Positions 1-5,993 of a stretch of DNA of 6,362 bases are shown here, one piece after another. This stretch comes from an uncultured Clostridium sp. Lineage in GTDB: Bacteria; Bacillota_A; Clostridia; Lachnospirales; Lachnospiraceae. The notes under the pieces were generated by a model. The model made no database searches. It saw only the letters and a program-made list of their open reading frames with translations, and was not told the DNA's origin. Every line of letters starts with the position of its first letter. The stretch's first letter is position 1. Position numbers and translations under genes: made by a program. The DNA is taken from positions 1 to 6,362 of the forward strand of contig CAMWKN010000096.1 in assembly GCA_947174825.1 (NCBI GenBank), in the 5' to 3' direction.

Positions 1-30
1 GGATTTCAGAATATTAACATATATAATAGT

Positions 31-60
31 ACAATATAGATATTGTTTTATTTTTTTATT
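31..60 (+). terminator. Weak AT-rich hairpin plus T-run, possible terminator of a gene left of the window
   Basis: ACAATA (31-36) and TATTGT (41-46) form a perfect 6-bp stem around a TAGA loop. A T-rich tract (TTTTATTTTTTTATT) follows directly. This is the geometry of a Rho-independent terminator, but the stem has only one G-C pair and the whole region is AT-rich, so chance is a real alternative. Any gene it ended would lie outside the window. Confidence 0.25.
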
Positions 61-103
61 CATTGGTAGATCCCTCCCATATCAGATTATCACATTTTAT
101 ATA

Positions 104-131
104 TTGTTTCTATGTCAAAAATAGGTATAAT
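104..131 (+). promoter_or_regulatory. Putative sigma-A promoter of the GH3 / PH-domain unit
   Basis: A perfect TATAAT lies at 126-131. TTGTTT at 104-109 (three of six matches to TTGACA, including the TTG) sits upstream with a 16-bp spacer. Transcription would start near 138, inside the left arm of the long hairpin at 133-171, and give a leader of about 87 nt before the GH3 start codon. The -10 is ideal and the -35 weak, which would suit a regulated promoter. No clear catabolite-response element was found nearby. Confidence 0.5.
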
Positions 132-132
132 A

Positions 133-171
133 TGACTTACAGGAATTTGCTTTGCAAATTCCTGTAAGTCA
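133..171. repeat. Perfect 18-bp inverted repeat with a 3-nt loop in the GH3 leader
   Basis: Positions 133-150 (TGACTTACAGGAATTTGC) are the exact reverse complement of 154-171, separated only by TTT. The element starts two bases after the predicted -10 box, so the predicted transcription start (about 138) falls within it. No T-run follows on either strand, which argues against an ordinary terminator. It could be an operator, a 5'-terminal stem that protects the mRNA, or a copy of a dispersed palindromic repeat; the sequence alone cannot decide between these. Confidence 0.9.
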
Positions 172-224
172 ACGATAAACAAATGATTATGTTTCCGCAA
201 ATCGAAAGGTGAGGTACCTTATTT

Positions 225-2852
225 ATGCAGGATTATTTACAAACACCGCTGTGGAATGTAAATTTAACACAGGAGGAGAGATTGGGCTATTTGCTATCCC
301 AGCTGACCATAGAGGAAAAATTACAGTGTATGGGTACAGGATGTCCCCAAATCCCCCGTTTAGGGATACAGGCTTTTAGTGTAGGCGGGGAGGGGGCGCA
401 TGGCGTTCAGGCAAGGCATGACCAGGAATGGGATCGGCAGGAGGTGGAATATACTACCATTTTTCCGAACCCAATCGGCATGAGTGCAAGCTGGGATACG
501 GAACTGGTTAGGAAAGTAGGGCGTGTTACCGGTACCGAAGCAAGGGGATTGTATTCTGCCGGAAGACATCGGAGCCTCAGCTTGTGGGCGCCAACTGTGG
601 ATATGGAGCGGGATCCACGTTGGGGTCGCACAGAAGAGGGATATGGGGAGGATCCTCTGCTTGCTGGAGAGATGGCAGGAGCCTATGTGGAGGGAATGCA
701 GGGGGATGATCCAGAGCATTTATTAACGGCTGCCACAGTAAAACATTTTTATGCCAATAATGTGGAGGAGGGAAGATGCTGGAAATCCTCTGTGATCGAT
801 GACAGAAATCGGGAGGAATATTATTTGGAACCATTTCGCCGTGTGATTCAGGAGCATGGTGCAGAAGGATTGATGGCAGCGTATAATGAAATAAATGGAA
901 TTCCCTGTATGCTGAATCCGGAAGTGCGTAGCATAGCCAAGGAGCAGTGGGGCGTTGGGCATGTGGTCTGCGACGGGCAGGATGTATCTCAGACAGTAGA
1001 GATGCACCATTATTTTACCGAACATGCGGAAACGATTGCGGCAGGATTGGCAGTAGGGATCGACTGTTTTACCGATGACGAAGATCTGGTGCGGCAAGCT
1101 GCCACAGATGCCTATCAGCGGGGAATGATTAGTGAAGAGCAGATTGATGAAGCACTCTGCCATCATTTTGGAGTTATGCTGCGTCTGGGGCTATTTGATC
1201 CACCGGGAACGAATCCTTATGAACATATTGGTGTACAGGATGTGGGAACACAGGAACATCATCAAATTGCCAGGGAGATGGCGACAGAATCGGTGGTATT
1301 GCTGCAAAACAATGGAATATTGCCATTGGCTTCGGAGTGTTCTGTAGCTGTTCTTGGTCCACTCTCAGATGTATGGTATAAGGACTGGTATTCTGGAATG
1401 CCACCATACTACGTGACACCTGTTCAAGGAATGCAGGAGGCGCTTAAAAATCGCATTCATGTGGTGGAAAATGGTATGGAGCTGGTAAAAATTCGTCTGG
1501 ATAACAAATCTGTTAGTCCTCAGGGGAAAAATTATCTGGGAGTCAATGCTGCGGATGGAACTTTACATGCAGTTGCCAGAGAACAGGCAGAGGTTTTTCG
1601 GATTGAATATTGGGGAGAGGGTAGAACCACACTGCGGGCGTGCAGCAATGGAAAACTGTTGAAAACGGAGGATGCATCAGACAGGGGAGAAACCGGGCTG
1701 ATTCGGGCTGTTTCTGAAGAGGCGTTTGGTTGGTTTGTCAAGGAAGTATATCAACTGCACCAGGATGGACAATGCTATGATGGTATCCGGAGTGGCGTCC
1801 TACAGGATGATAAATTACAGCCTCAGAATGAGGATGCCATGGGTGATTCAGGGGTATTGCAGATCTGTGCATGGAATGGAGCAGCGATACAGTTTGATCA
1901 GCAGGGCTGTCTTTGCGTCCCGGTGGATGCATCAGACAATGGCGAAGATAGTAACGGTCAGGAGGATGCGGATTGCAGCATGGATCCGTCTGGAACATTG
2001 GAAATTCACTTGGAGATTGTTCGAGATGGGATTGCAGAGGCGGTGCAGGCTGCAGCGCAGGCAGATATTGCAGTGCTTTACCTGGGGGCAAATCCAATGA
2101 TTACCTGCAAGGAGGAGGTTGATCGGTCTACCTTATCTCTGCCACCGTATCAGCAGGCTATGATGGAAGAGGTATACAGAACGAATCCTAATACGGTTCT
2201 GGTGTTGATCAGCAGTGTGCCATTTGCAATTGCTTGGGCGAGGGAGCGTTTGCCGGCTATTCTCAATACAGCATCTGGATCAATGGAATTGGGGAATGGT
2301 ATTGCTGATGCATTGACAGGAGCGGTATCGCCAGCTGCGAGATTGCCAATGACATGGTATCAGACAGAGGCAGATCTGCCACCCATGGATGATTATGACA
2401 TTATTCAGGGAGAACGTACATACCAGTATTATCAGGGAGCGGTAAGCTATCCTTTTGGACATGGACTGACTTATGGCAATTGTCAGTATGAGGACTTGGA
2501 ACTGGAACGGATAGAGGAAGCTTCGGGGCAGAGAGACCAATATGGTGTGATTTTTGTCCAAGTGACCATTCGCAATGATTCGGAGGTGACAACAGATGAG
2601 GTGGTACAGATTTATGGCAGGAAAGTGGGATCAGTGGTAAAACGACCACGCAAAACACTTTTGGCATTTCGCCGTGAGAAACAGATGATTGGTGGGGAGG
2701 AAAGAGTGATTCGTTTCAAGATACCATTATTTGATCTGTGCTATTATTCAGCAGAGGAGGGATGCAGGGTACTGGAATCCGGGCAGTATGAAATTATGGC
2801 GGGAGCATCCAGTGAAGATATCCGCAGGAAGATTAGTTTTGTTTTGAAGTAG
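225..2852 (+). CDS. Glycoside hydrolase family 3 beta-glycosidase (beta-glucosidase / beta-xylosidase type)
   Basis: This is an 875-residue retaining GH3 enzyme that should release terminal beta-linked sugars from oligosaccharides or glycosides; the exact substrate cannot be read from sequence. The N-terminal barrel (about 20-330) has LWAPTVDMERDPRWGRTEEGYGEDP (written here as LWAPTVDMERDPRWGR at 120-135, then TEEGYGEDP), the KHF motif (173-175) and the nucleophile motif VVCDG with Asp250. The second catalytic domain runs from about 345 to 410 and 600 to 760. Its motif CKEEVDRSTLSLPPYQ (628-643) makes Glu630 the likely acid/base. Between these parts, about 415-600 is an insert resembling a fascin-like beta-trefoil (NYLGV, GTLHA, AFGWFVKE), with acidic low-complexity segments. 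A fibronectin-III-like domain (about 775-870) closes the protein. No signal peptide or membrane segment is visible, so it is probably cytoplasmic and acts on imported sugars. The start is supported by AAAGGTGAGG (205-214), 10 nt before ATG. It appears intact. Confidence 0.93.
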   Translation: MQDYLQTPLWNVNLTQEERLGYLLSQLTIEEKLQCMGTGCPQIPRLGIQAFSVGGEGAHGVQARHDQEWDRQEVEYTTIFPNPIGMSASWDTELVRKVGRVTGTEARGLYSAGRHRSLSLWAPTVDMERDPRWGRTEEGYGEDPLLAGEMAGAYVEGMQGDDPEHLLTAATVKHFYANNVEEGRCWKSSVIDDRNREEYYLEPFRRVIQEHGAEGLMAAYNEINGIPCMLNPEVRSIAKEQWGVGHVVCDGQDVSQTVEMHHYFTEHAETIAAGLAVGIDCFTDDEDLVRQAATDAYQRGMISEEQIDEALCHHFGVMLRLGLFDPPGTNPYEHIGVQDVGTQEHHQIAREMATESVVLLQNNGILPLASECSVAVLGPLSDVWYKDWYSGMPPYYVTPVQGMQEALKNRIHVVENGMELVKIRLDNKSVSPQGKNYLGVNAADGTLHAVAREQAEVFRIEYWGEGRTTLRACSNGKLLKTEDASDRGETGLIRAVSEEAFGWFVKEVYQLHQDGQCYDGIRSGVLQDDKLQPQNEDAMGDSGVLQICAWNGAAIQFDQQGCLCVPVDASDNGEDSNGQEDADCSMDPSGTLEIHLEIVRDGIAEAVQAAAQADIAVLYLGANPMITCKEEVDRSTLSLPPYQQAMMEEVYRTNPNTVLVLISSVPFAIAWARERLPAILNTASGSMELGNGIADALTGAVSPAARLPMTWYQTEADLPPMDDYDIIQGERTYQYYQGAVSYPFGHGLTYGNCQYEDLELERIEEASGQRDQYGVIFVQVTIRNDSEVTTDEVVQIYGRKVGSVVKRPRKTLLAFRREKQMIGGEERVIRFKIPLFDLCYYSAEEGCRVLESGQYEIMAGASSEDIRRKISFVLK

Positions 2853-2910
2853 GAAATGAAAAGTGAAGTCAAGGAACAGGCAAATGCTTTGTTTCGGAAT
2901 GGAGGGAATA

Positions 2911-3291
2911 ATGGAAGAAAATAAATATGTATGGAGTGAGAGAAAACGTTTGTGGTGCCGCTTGCCGTGGACATTTACAAAATATGCGCTGTCAGAGGAT
3001 CGTTTGTTTATTACAACCGGATTATTTAAGACCGTGGAGAACGAAGTGCGTTTGTATCGGGTGTTGGATCTGTCACTATCTAGAACCTTAATCCAGAAGA
3101 TTTTCCATCTGGGTACCATTCGGGTGTCCTCATCAGATAAGAGCATGGGGAACTTTGAATTGGTGAATATTCCAGATTCGGCACGGATCAAAGAGCAGTT
3201 ATCCCAACTGGTAGAAGAAAACCGGGATAAGAAACGTGTGACCAGCAGAGAGTATATGGGAGATGACTCAGAAGTAGAGGATGACGATTAG
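2911..3291 (+). CDS. Small bacterial PH-domain protein (bPH_2 / DUF304-like)
   Basis: A 126-residue soluble protein made almost entirely of one bacterial pleckstrin-homology-like domain (about residues 24-102). The pattern YALSEDRLFITTG (25-37), then VRLYRVLDLSLSRTLIQKIF (46-65) and LGTIRVSS (68-75), then NIPDSARIKEQL, matches bPH_2 strands and the final helix. The tail is very acidic (DDSEVEDDD). It lacks the membrane segments that many bPH_2 proteins carry. I chose ATG 2911 over an in-frame GTG at 2863 because GGAGG (2901-2905) sits 5 nt before it and the extra 16 residues do not look like the family. It begins 58 nt after the GH3 stop with no visible terminator between, so co-transcription is likely. 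Its function is unknown, and nothing in the sequence ties it to the glycosidase mechanistically. Confidence 0.85.
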   Translation: MEENKYVWSERKRLWCRLPWTFTKYALSEDRLFITTGLFKTVENEVRLYRVLDLSLSRTLIQKIFHLGTIRVSSSDKSMGNFELVNIPDSARIKEQLSQLVEENRDKKRVTSREYMGDDSEVEDDD

Positions 3292-3308
3292 TTATTATCT
3301 CCAGACAT

Positions 3309-3357
3309 TTGCAAAATGCGGAATCGCATGAAAATAAATCTTGCAATGATTTTTTTT
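3309..3357 (+). terminator. Possible weak terminator after the PH-domain gene, overlapping the rpmE promoter
   Basis: ATGCG (3316-3320) and CGCAT (3325-3329) pair around GAAT. An outer TTGCAA/TTGCAA pair (3309-3314 with 3341-3346) would enclose this hairpin, and eight T residues follow at 3350-3357. The outer stem has a large asymmetric interior, so folding is doubtful. The second TTGCAA and the T-run also serve as the -35 box and spacer of the next promoter. Confidence 0.25.
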
Positions 3358-3369
3358 CTGTGTTATACT
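3341..3369 (+). promoter_or_regulatory. Sigma-A promoter of rpmE
   Basis: TTGCAA (3341-3346) and TATACT (3364-3369) are separated by 17 bp, with an extended -10 element TGT directly before the -10 hexamer. The spacer carries eight consecutive T residues. The predicted start is near 3376, giving a leader of about 92 nt before rpmE. This is the best-formed promoter in the window, as expected for a ribosomal protein gene. Confidence 0.7.
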
Positions 3370-3375
3370 AAAGCA

Positions 3376-3467
3376 GTTGTGTTAAAAATGAGGTCGAAAA
3401 GAGCAATGTGTATCTTTTTCGTATAGGAAAATAGCTATCCGGAGGATAGTGGAATGGAGGTAAAACG
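3376..3467 (+). promoter_or_regulatory. rpmE 5' leader with two stems, candidate L31 autoregulatory leader
   Basis: Two hairpins lie between the predicted start and the rpmE start codon. CGAAAAGA (3395-3402) pairs with TCTTTTTCG (3413-3421) with one bulged T. CTATCC (3435-3440) pairs exactly with GGATAG (3444-3449) around a GGA loop. The real Shine-Dalgarno GGAGG (3456-3460) is 7 nt before ATG, while the second hairpin holds a decoy GGAGG. Structured leaders of L31 mRNAs have been described for Firmicutes, where the protein is thought to bind its own mRNA. I cannot confirm from memory that this leader matches that consensus. Confidence 0.35.
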
Positions 3468-3675
3468 ATGAGAGAAGGAATTCATCCAGATTATTATCAG
3501 GCAAAGGTTGTATGCAACTGCGGTAATGAGTTTGTGACTGGCTCCACGAAAGAAGAGATCCATGTGGAAATCTGTTCCAAGTGCCATTCATTTCTATAAT
3601 GGTCAGCTGAAGTCTGTTAAGGCACGTGGTGAGATCGATAAATTCAATCGTAAATATGGCATTCAGTCTAACTAG
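3468..3675 (+). pseudogene. rpmE: 50S ribosomal protein L31 (zinc-type), frameshifted by one base
   Basis: The gene begins [19 protein letters not shown] and continues to ICSKCHSF, typical of L31 of the large ribosomal subunit. Four cysteines (16, 18, 36, 39) in a CxC...CxxC arrangement mark the zinc-binding form. In the starting frame translation ends after 43 residues at TAA 3597-3599. Removing one T from the TTT at 3591-3593 restores [27 protein letters not shown], ending at TAG 3673-3675, for 68 residues in all, a normal length. The residue before the shift is Ser where L31 normally has Pro (CHPF), so two differences from the family lie within about six bases. That fits a local sequencing or assembly error better than decay, but a real mutation cannot be excluded. 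The gene has its own promoter and a GGAGG site 7 nt upstream. Confidence 0.9.
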
Positions 3676-3701
3676 CAATAAAAATGGCCGTGATTTCGGT
3701 C

Positions 3702-3730
3702 TTGCAGATGGTCACAGTACTGGTTATAAT
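3702..3730 (+). promoter_or_regulatory. Possible promoter for DUF1385-prmC-prfA, embedded in a palindrome
   Basis: A perfect TATAAT (3725-3730) lies in the loop of the 3708-3744 palindrome. TTGCAG (3702-3707) is 17 bp upstream, with three matches to TTGACA. Transcription would start near 3737, giving a leader of about 105 nt before DUF1385. The overlap with a terminator-like hairpin means the TATAAT may be only a loop sequence. If it is a promoter, the flanking arms would make an unusual operator. Confidence 0.3.
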
Positions 3731-3756
3731 GGTACTGTGACCATTTGTGTTATTTG
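3703..3756 (+). terminator. Terminator-like hairpin after rpmE
   Basis: ATGGTCACAGTAC (3708-3720) and GTACTGTGACCAT (3732-3744) are perfect 13-bp arms around an 11-nt loop. G-U pairs extend the stem outward to about 3703/3749. A T-rich stretch (TTTGTGTTATTT, 3745-3756) follows. Its position about 30 nt after the rpmE stop fits a Rho-independent terminator, although the T-tract is interrupted by G and A. The alternative reading as an operator around a promoter is listed separately. Confidence 0.55.
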
Positions 3757-3841
3757 AGCGATGGCACAAGGTGTTTGGTGAACATCGATCGGTTTCGTGC
3801 CGACCGAAATGGCTTGAGATAAAATTTGGAGGGTACAGGAT

Positions 3842-5155
3842 ATGAAGTCATCTGGAATCGGAGGGCAGGCTGTCTTAGAGGGTGTTATGATGCGCAATAA
3901 GTCAGAGTATGCCGTTGCAGTGCGGAAACCCGATGGAGAGATTGTGGTAGATAATAAAAAGTGCAAGAGTAACGCAGACAGGGGAATATTCTTTCGACTT
4001 CCCCTGATCCGTGGTGTTGTGGCATTTGTGGATTCCCTGTATCTGGGAATGAAGACGCTGGCATACTCTGCCCAGTTTTATGAGGACGAGGAGCCGGGGA
4101 ATGGGAAAAAGCCTGCACAGGGGAATTTGACGGATGCAGGAAAGAAAGCAGCCTCCAAGAAAGAGAAGGAAAGTTCTGAGGCAAAAAATGACAGCAAAGA
4201 GCAGATTGAAATGGTGTTGACAGTAGTATTGTCTGTGATACTGGCGTTGGCAATTTTTGTGGCATTGCCTTTTGGTCTGTCTGTTTTGTTACAGAGAAAG
4301 GTGCATTCTATGGTGCTGTTAGCACTGATTGAGGGGATTATCCGAGTTGCTTTATTTATTGGATATGTGTGTGCTATTTCTTTTATGGAGGATATTCACA
4401 GGGTATTTATGTACCATGGAGCAGAGCATAAGACCATTAACTGTGTGGAAAATTGTGAGGAATTAACAGTAGCGAATGTACGCAGGCAGTCCAGACATCA
4501 TCGGAGATGTGGCACCAGTTTTCTGTTTGTGGTAATGTTTCTCAGTATTATTTTCTTTATGTTTTTACATTTTGAAAATATGTGGATGCGTATGTTCAGC
4601 CGTCTGGTATTAATACCAGTAGTGGCAGGTGTGTCCTATGAATTTATTTTATGGGCAGGCAATAGTGATGCCCAAGTGGTTGAAATTTTAAGCAAGCCGG
4701 GAATGTGGCTGCAACGTCTGACAACCAGAGAGCCAGATGATTCCATGATTGAAGTGGCAATTGCATCGGTGGAGGCAGTATTTGACTGGAAGTCTTATCA
4801 AAGCCGTATGCTTGCCATGGAAGAGAGTAGAAAGCGCAGATTGCAGAGACAGGGAAAACGTCCGGCAGAGCAGGAGAATGAACCAGAGATTAAAATGACA
4901 GAGGAAATGCGAAAGCGCGAGGAAGAGGATGCAAAGCGTGCCAATGACAGGGATAAACAGATCAGGGAACGCGAGATGCGCGAAGCTAAGGAGCAGCGTC
5001 AGGCAAGCAAAGCAGCAGGACGTCGCATGGAATTAGAGTCACTTAATCAAACTAGTGCCGATATGGAGGATGGTGAATTAGGATCCCTGGATCATTTCTT
5101 TGACAAGGAAAATAGCGATGGGAAGAATAAACCATCTGTAGATTCGGAGGAATAG
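3842..5155 (+). CDS. DUF1385 (YqhQ-family) membrane protein with a long charged C-terminal tail
   Basis: A 437-residue member of DUF1385, the family of Bacillus YqhQ; its biochemical function is not established. The signature GGQAVLEGVMMR is at 7-18. The conserved YHGAEHKTINCVE (191-203) and RHHRRCGTSF (218-227) are rich in His, Glu and Cys, consistent with a suggested metal site, and EFILWAG is at 267-273. Hydrophobic segments at about 123-150, 157-181, 226-244 and 251-272 mark an integral membrane protein. A Lys/Glu-rich loop (about 82-120) precedes the first. From about 325 to 400 the sequence is dense in Glu, Lys and Arg and looks like a helical or coiled-coil tail, ending in an acidic stretch. 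From memory, family members are usually near 300-320 residues, so this tail is extra. GGAGGG (3828-3833) supports the start. It lies 7 nt before prmC and is surely co-transcribed with it. Confidence 0.92.
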   Translation: MKSSGIGGQAVLEGVMMRNKSEYAVAVRKPDGEIVVDNKKCKSNADRGIFFRLPLIRGVVAFVDSLYLGMKTLAYSAQFYEDEEPGNGKKPAQGNLTDAGKKAASKKEKESSEAKNDSKEQIEMVLTVVLSVILALAIFVALPFGLSVLLQRKVHSMVLLALIEGIIRVALFIGYVCAISFMEDIHRVFMYHGAEHKTINCVENCEELTVANVRRQSRHHRRCGTSFLFVVMFLSIIFFMFLHFENMWMRMFSRLVLIPVVAGVSYEFILWAGNSDAQVVEILSKPGMWLQRLTTREPDDSMIEVAIASVEAVFDWKSYQSRMLAMEESRKRRLQRQGKRPAEQENEPEIKMTEEMRKREEEDAKRANDRDKQIREREMREAKEQRQASKAAGRRMELESLNQTSADMEDGELGSLDHFFDKENSDGKNKPSVDSEE

Positions 5156-5162
5156 ACAGATT

Positions 5163-5993
5163 ATGACCTATGTAGAGGCATACGACTGGGGCAAAAACTG
5201 TCTGGCAGAATGCCAGGTGCCAGATGCAGAATGGGATGCATGGCTTTTGTTGGAATATGTGACTGGAATGAAACGGGCAGAATATCTGCTGCGTCAGGGG
5301 GAAACTATGGACGGAGCAGCAGAGGAACGGTATCATTTTCTGATTCAGCAGAGAGAAACACGGATTCCATTGCAACATTTGACAGGGGAAGTGGAGTTTA
5401 TGGGGCTGTCTTTCTCTGTGAATCAGAATGTATTGATCCCCAGACAGGATACGGAGACCTTGGTGGAATTAGTTTTGCCAGTGATAGAGGGAAAACGGGT
5501 ATTGGATGTATGTACTGGTTCCGGTTGTATCGCTATTGCATTGCAGAAACTGGGAAATCCGGCGGTCTGCCATGGAGTGGATTTGTCCCCACAAGCATTG
5601 GCAGTGGCACAGGATAATTGTAAACAACTGGGTGCGGAGGTAGAGATGTGGCAGAGTGACCTTTTTGCACAGGTAACAGAGTCCTATGATGTGATTACAT
5701 CCAATCCACCTTATATTGCATCTGCAGTCATTCCGGAACTTATGCCGGAGGTGCGTGAACATGAGCCTATGATAGCACTGGATGGTGGCATAGACGGCTG
5801 TCTGTTTTATCGACGTTTGGCGGCAGAAGCAGGGAGATATTTGCAGGAAGGTGGACGCTTGTATCTGGAGATTGGTTATGATCAGGGGGAAACCGTTGCC
5901 AATATGCTGCGGGAAAATGGCTTTGAGGAAGTACGGATTCATCAGGACCTGGCAGGAAATGACAGAGTGCTCAGCGCTGTGTGGCATGTGTAG
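5163..5993 (+). CDS. prmC: Peptide chain release factor N5-glutamine methyltransferase
   Basis: PrmC (HemK) transfers a methyl group from S-adenosylmethionine to the glutamine of the GGQ motif in release factors 1 and 2, improving peptide release at stop codons in the cytoplasm. At 276 residues it has normal length. The N-terminal helical domain (about 1-75) recognises the release factor. It is followed by QHLTGEVEFMGLSF (71-84) and LIPRQDTETLVE (91-102), characteristic of PrmC. The SAM-binding motif is VLDVCTGSGCIAIAL (113-127), and the catalytic NPPY is at 181-184, which binds the target glutamine. It starts 7 nt after the DUF1385 stop, and its GGAGG (5146-5150) lies inside the end of that gene, so translation is probably coupled. 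Its substrate, release factor 1, is encoded immediately downstream, the usual pairing. Confidence 0.97.
   Translation: MTYVEAYDWGKNCLAECQVPDAEWDAWLLLEYVTGMKRAEYLLRQGETMDGAAEERYHFLIQQRETRIPLQHLTGEVEFMGLSFSVNQNVLIPRQDTETLVELVLPVIEGKRVLDVCTGSGCIAIALQKLGNPAVCHGVDLSPQALAVAQDNCKQLGAEVEMWQSDLFAQVTESYDVITSNPPYIASAVIPELMPEVREHEPMIALDGGIDGCLFYRRLAAEAGRYLQEGGRLYLEIGYDQGETVANMLRENGFEEVRIHQDLAGNDRVLSAVWHV

Larger units (their letters stand above)
3684..3814 (+). other. Intergenic region with nested inverted repeats, candidate structured RNA
   Basis: The rpmE-DUF1385 gap holds several mutually compatible stems. ATTTCGGTC (3693-3701) pairs exactly with GACCGAAAT (3802-3810), extended by GCC (3687-3689) with GGC (3811-3813) across a 3-nt bulge. 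Inside lie the 13-bp palindrome 3708-3744, a GGCAC/GTGCC stem (3763-3767 with 3797-3801) directly abutting the outer arm, and within that GGTGTT/AACATC (3770-3775 with 3781-3786). Together they draw a three-way junction ending 14 nt before the DUF1385 ribosome-binding site. I recognise no known riboswitch or T-box consensus. The fold is inferred by eye from a single sequence, and some stems may be chance. Confidence 0.3.

Noticed and set aside
172..214. Catabolite-response (cre) site before the GH3 gene
   Set aside because: No convincing match to the pseudo-palindromic cre consensus could be found between the promoter and the start codon.
1..224. Gene or CRISPR-like repeats at the left edge
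   Set aside because: There is no open frame of note and no spaced direct repeats. The region is AT-rich, with only the promoter and the inverted repeats reported above.
2863..2910. GTG start at 2863 for the PH-domain protein
   Set aside because: It has no good Shine-Dalgarno, and the added residues (MKSRNRQMLCFGMEGI) do not fit the family. ATG 2911 has GGAGG 5 nt upstream.
2748..3191. 147-codon antisense open frame across the PH-domain gene
   Set aside because: It is a mirror of well-supported + strand genes, with no family resemblance, no ribosome-binding site seen, and a composition typical of a reverse-frame shadow. The same applies to the other long antisense frames (723-1166, 3885-4265, 5469-5996).
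3591..3599. Programmed frameshifting in rpmE
   Set aside because: There is no slippery heptamer or stimulatory element, and L31 is not known to use recoding. A consensus error or simple mutation is a simpler explanation.
3676..3841. T-box or known riboswitch upstream of DUF1385
   Set aside because: No T-box motif of the AGGGTGG-ACCGCG type is present, and I recognise no conserved core of the TPP, SAM, cobalamin, fluoride or ZTP classes. Only unassigned stems remain.
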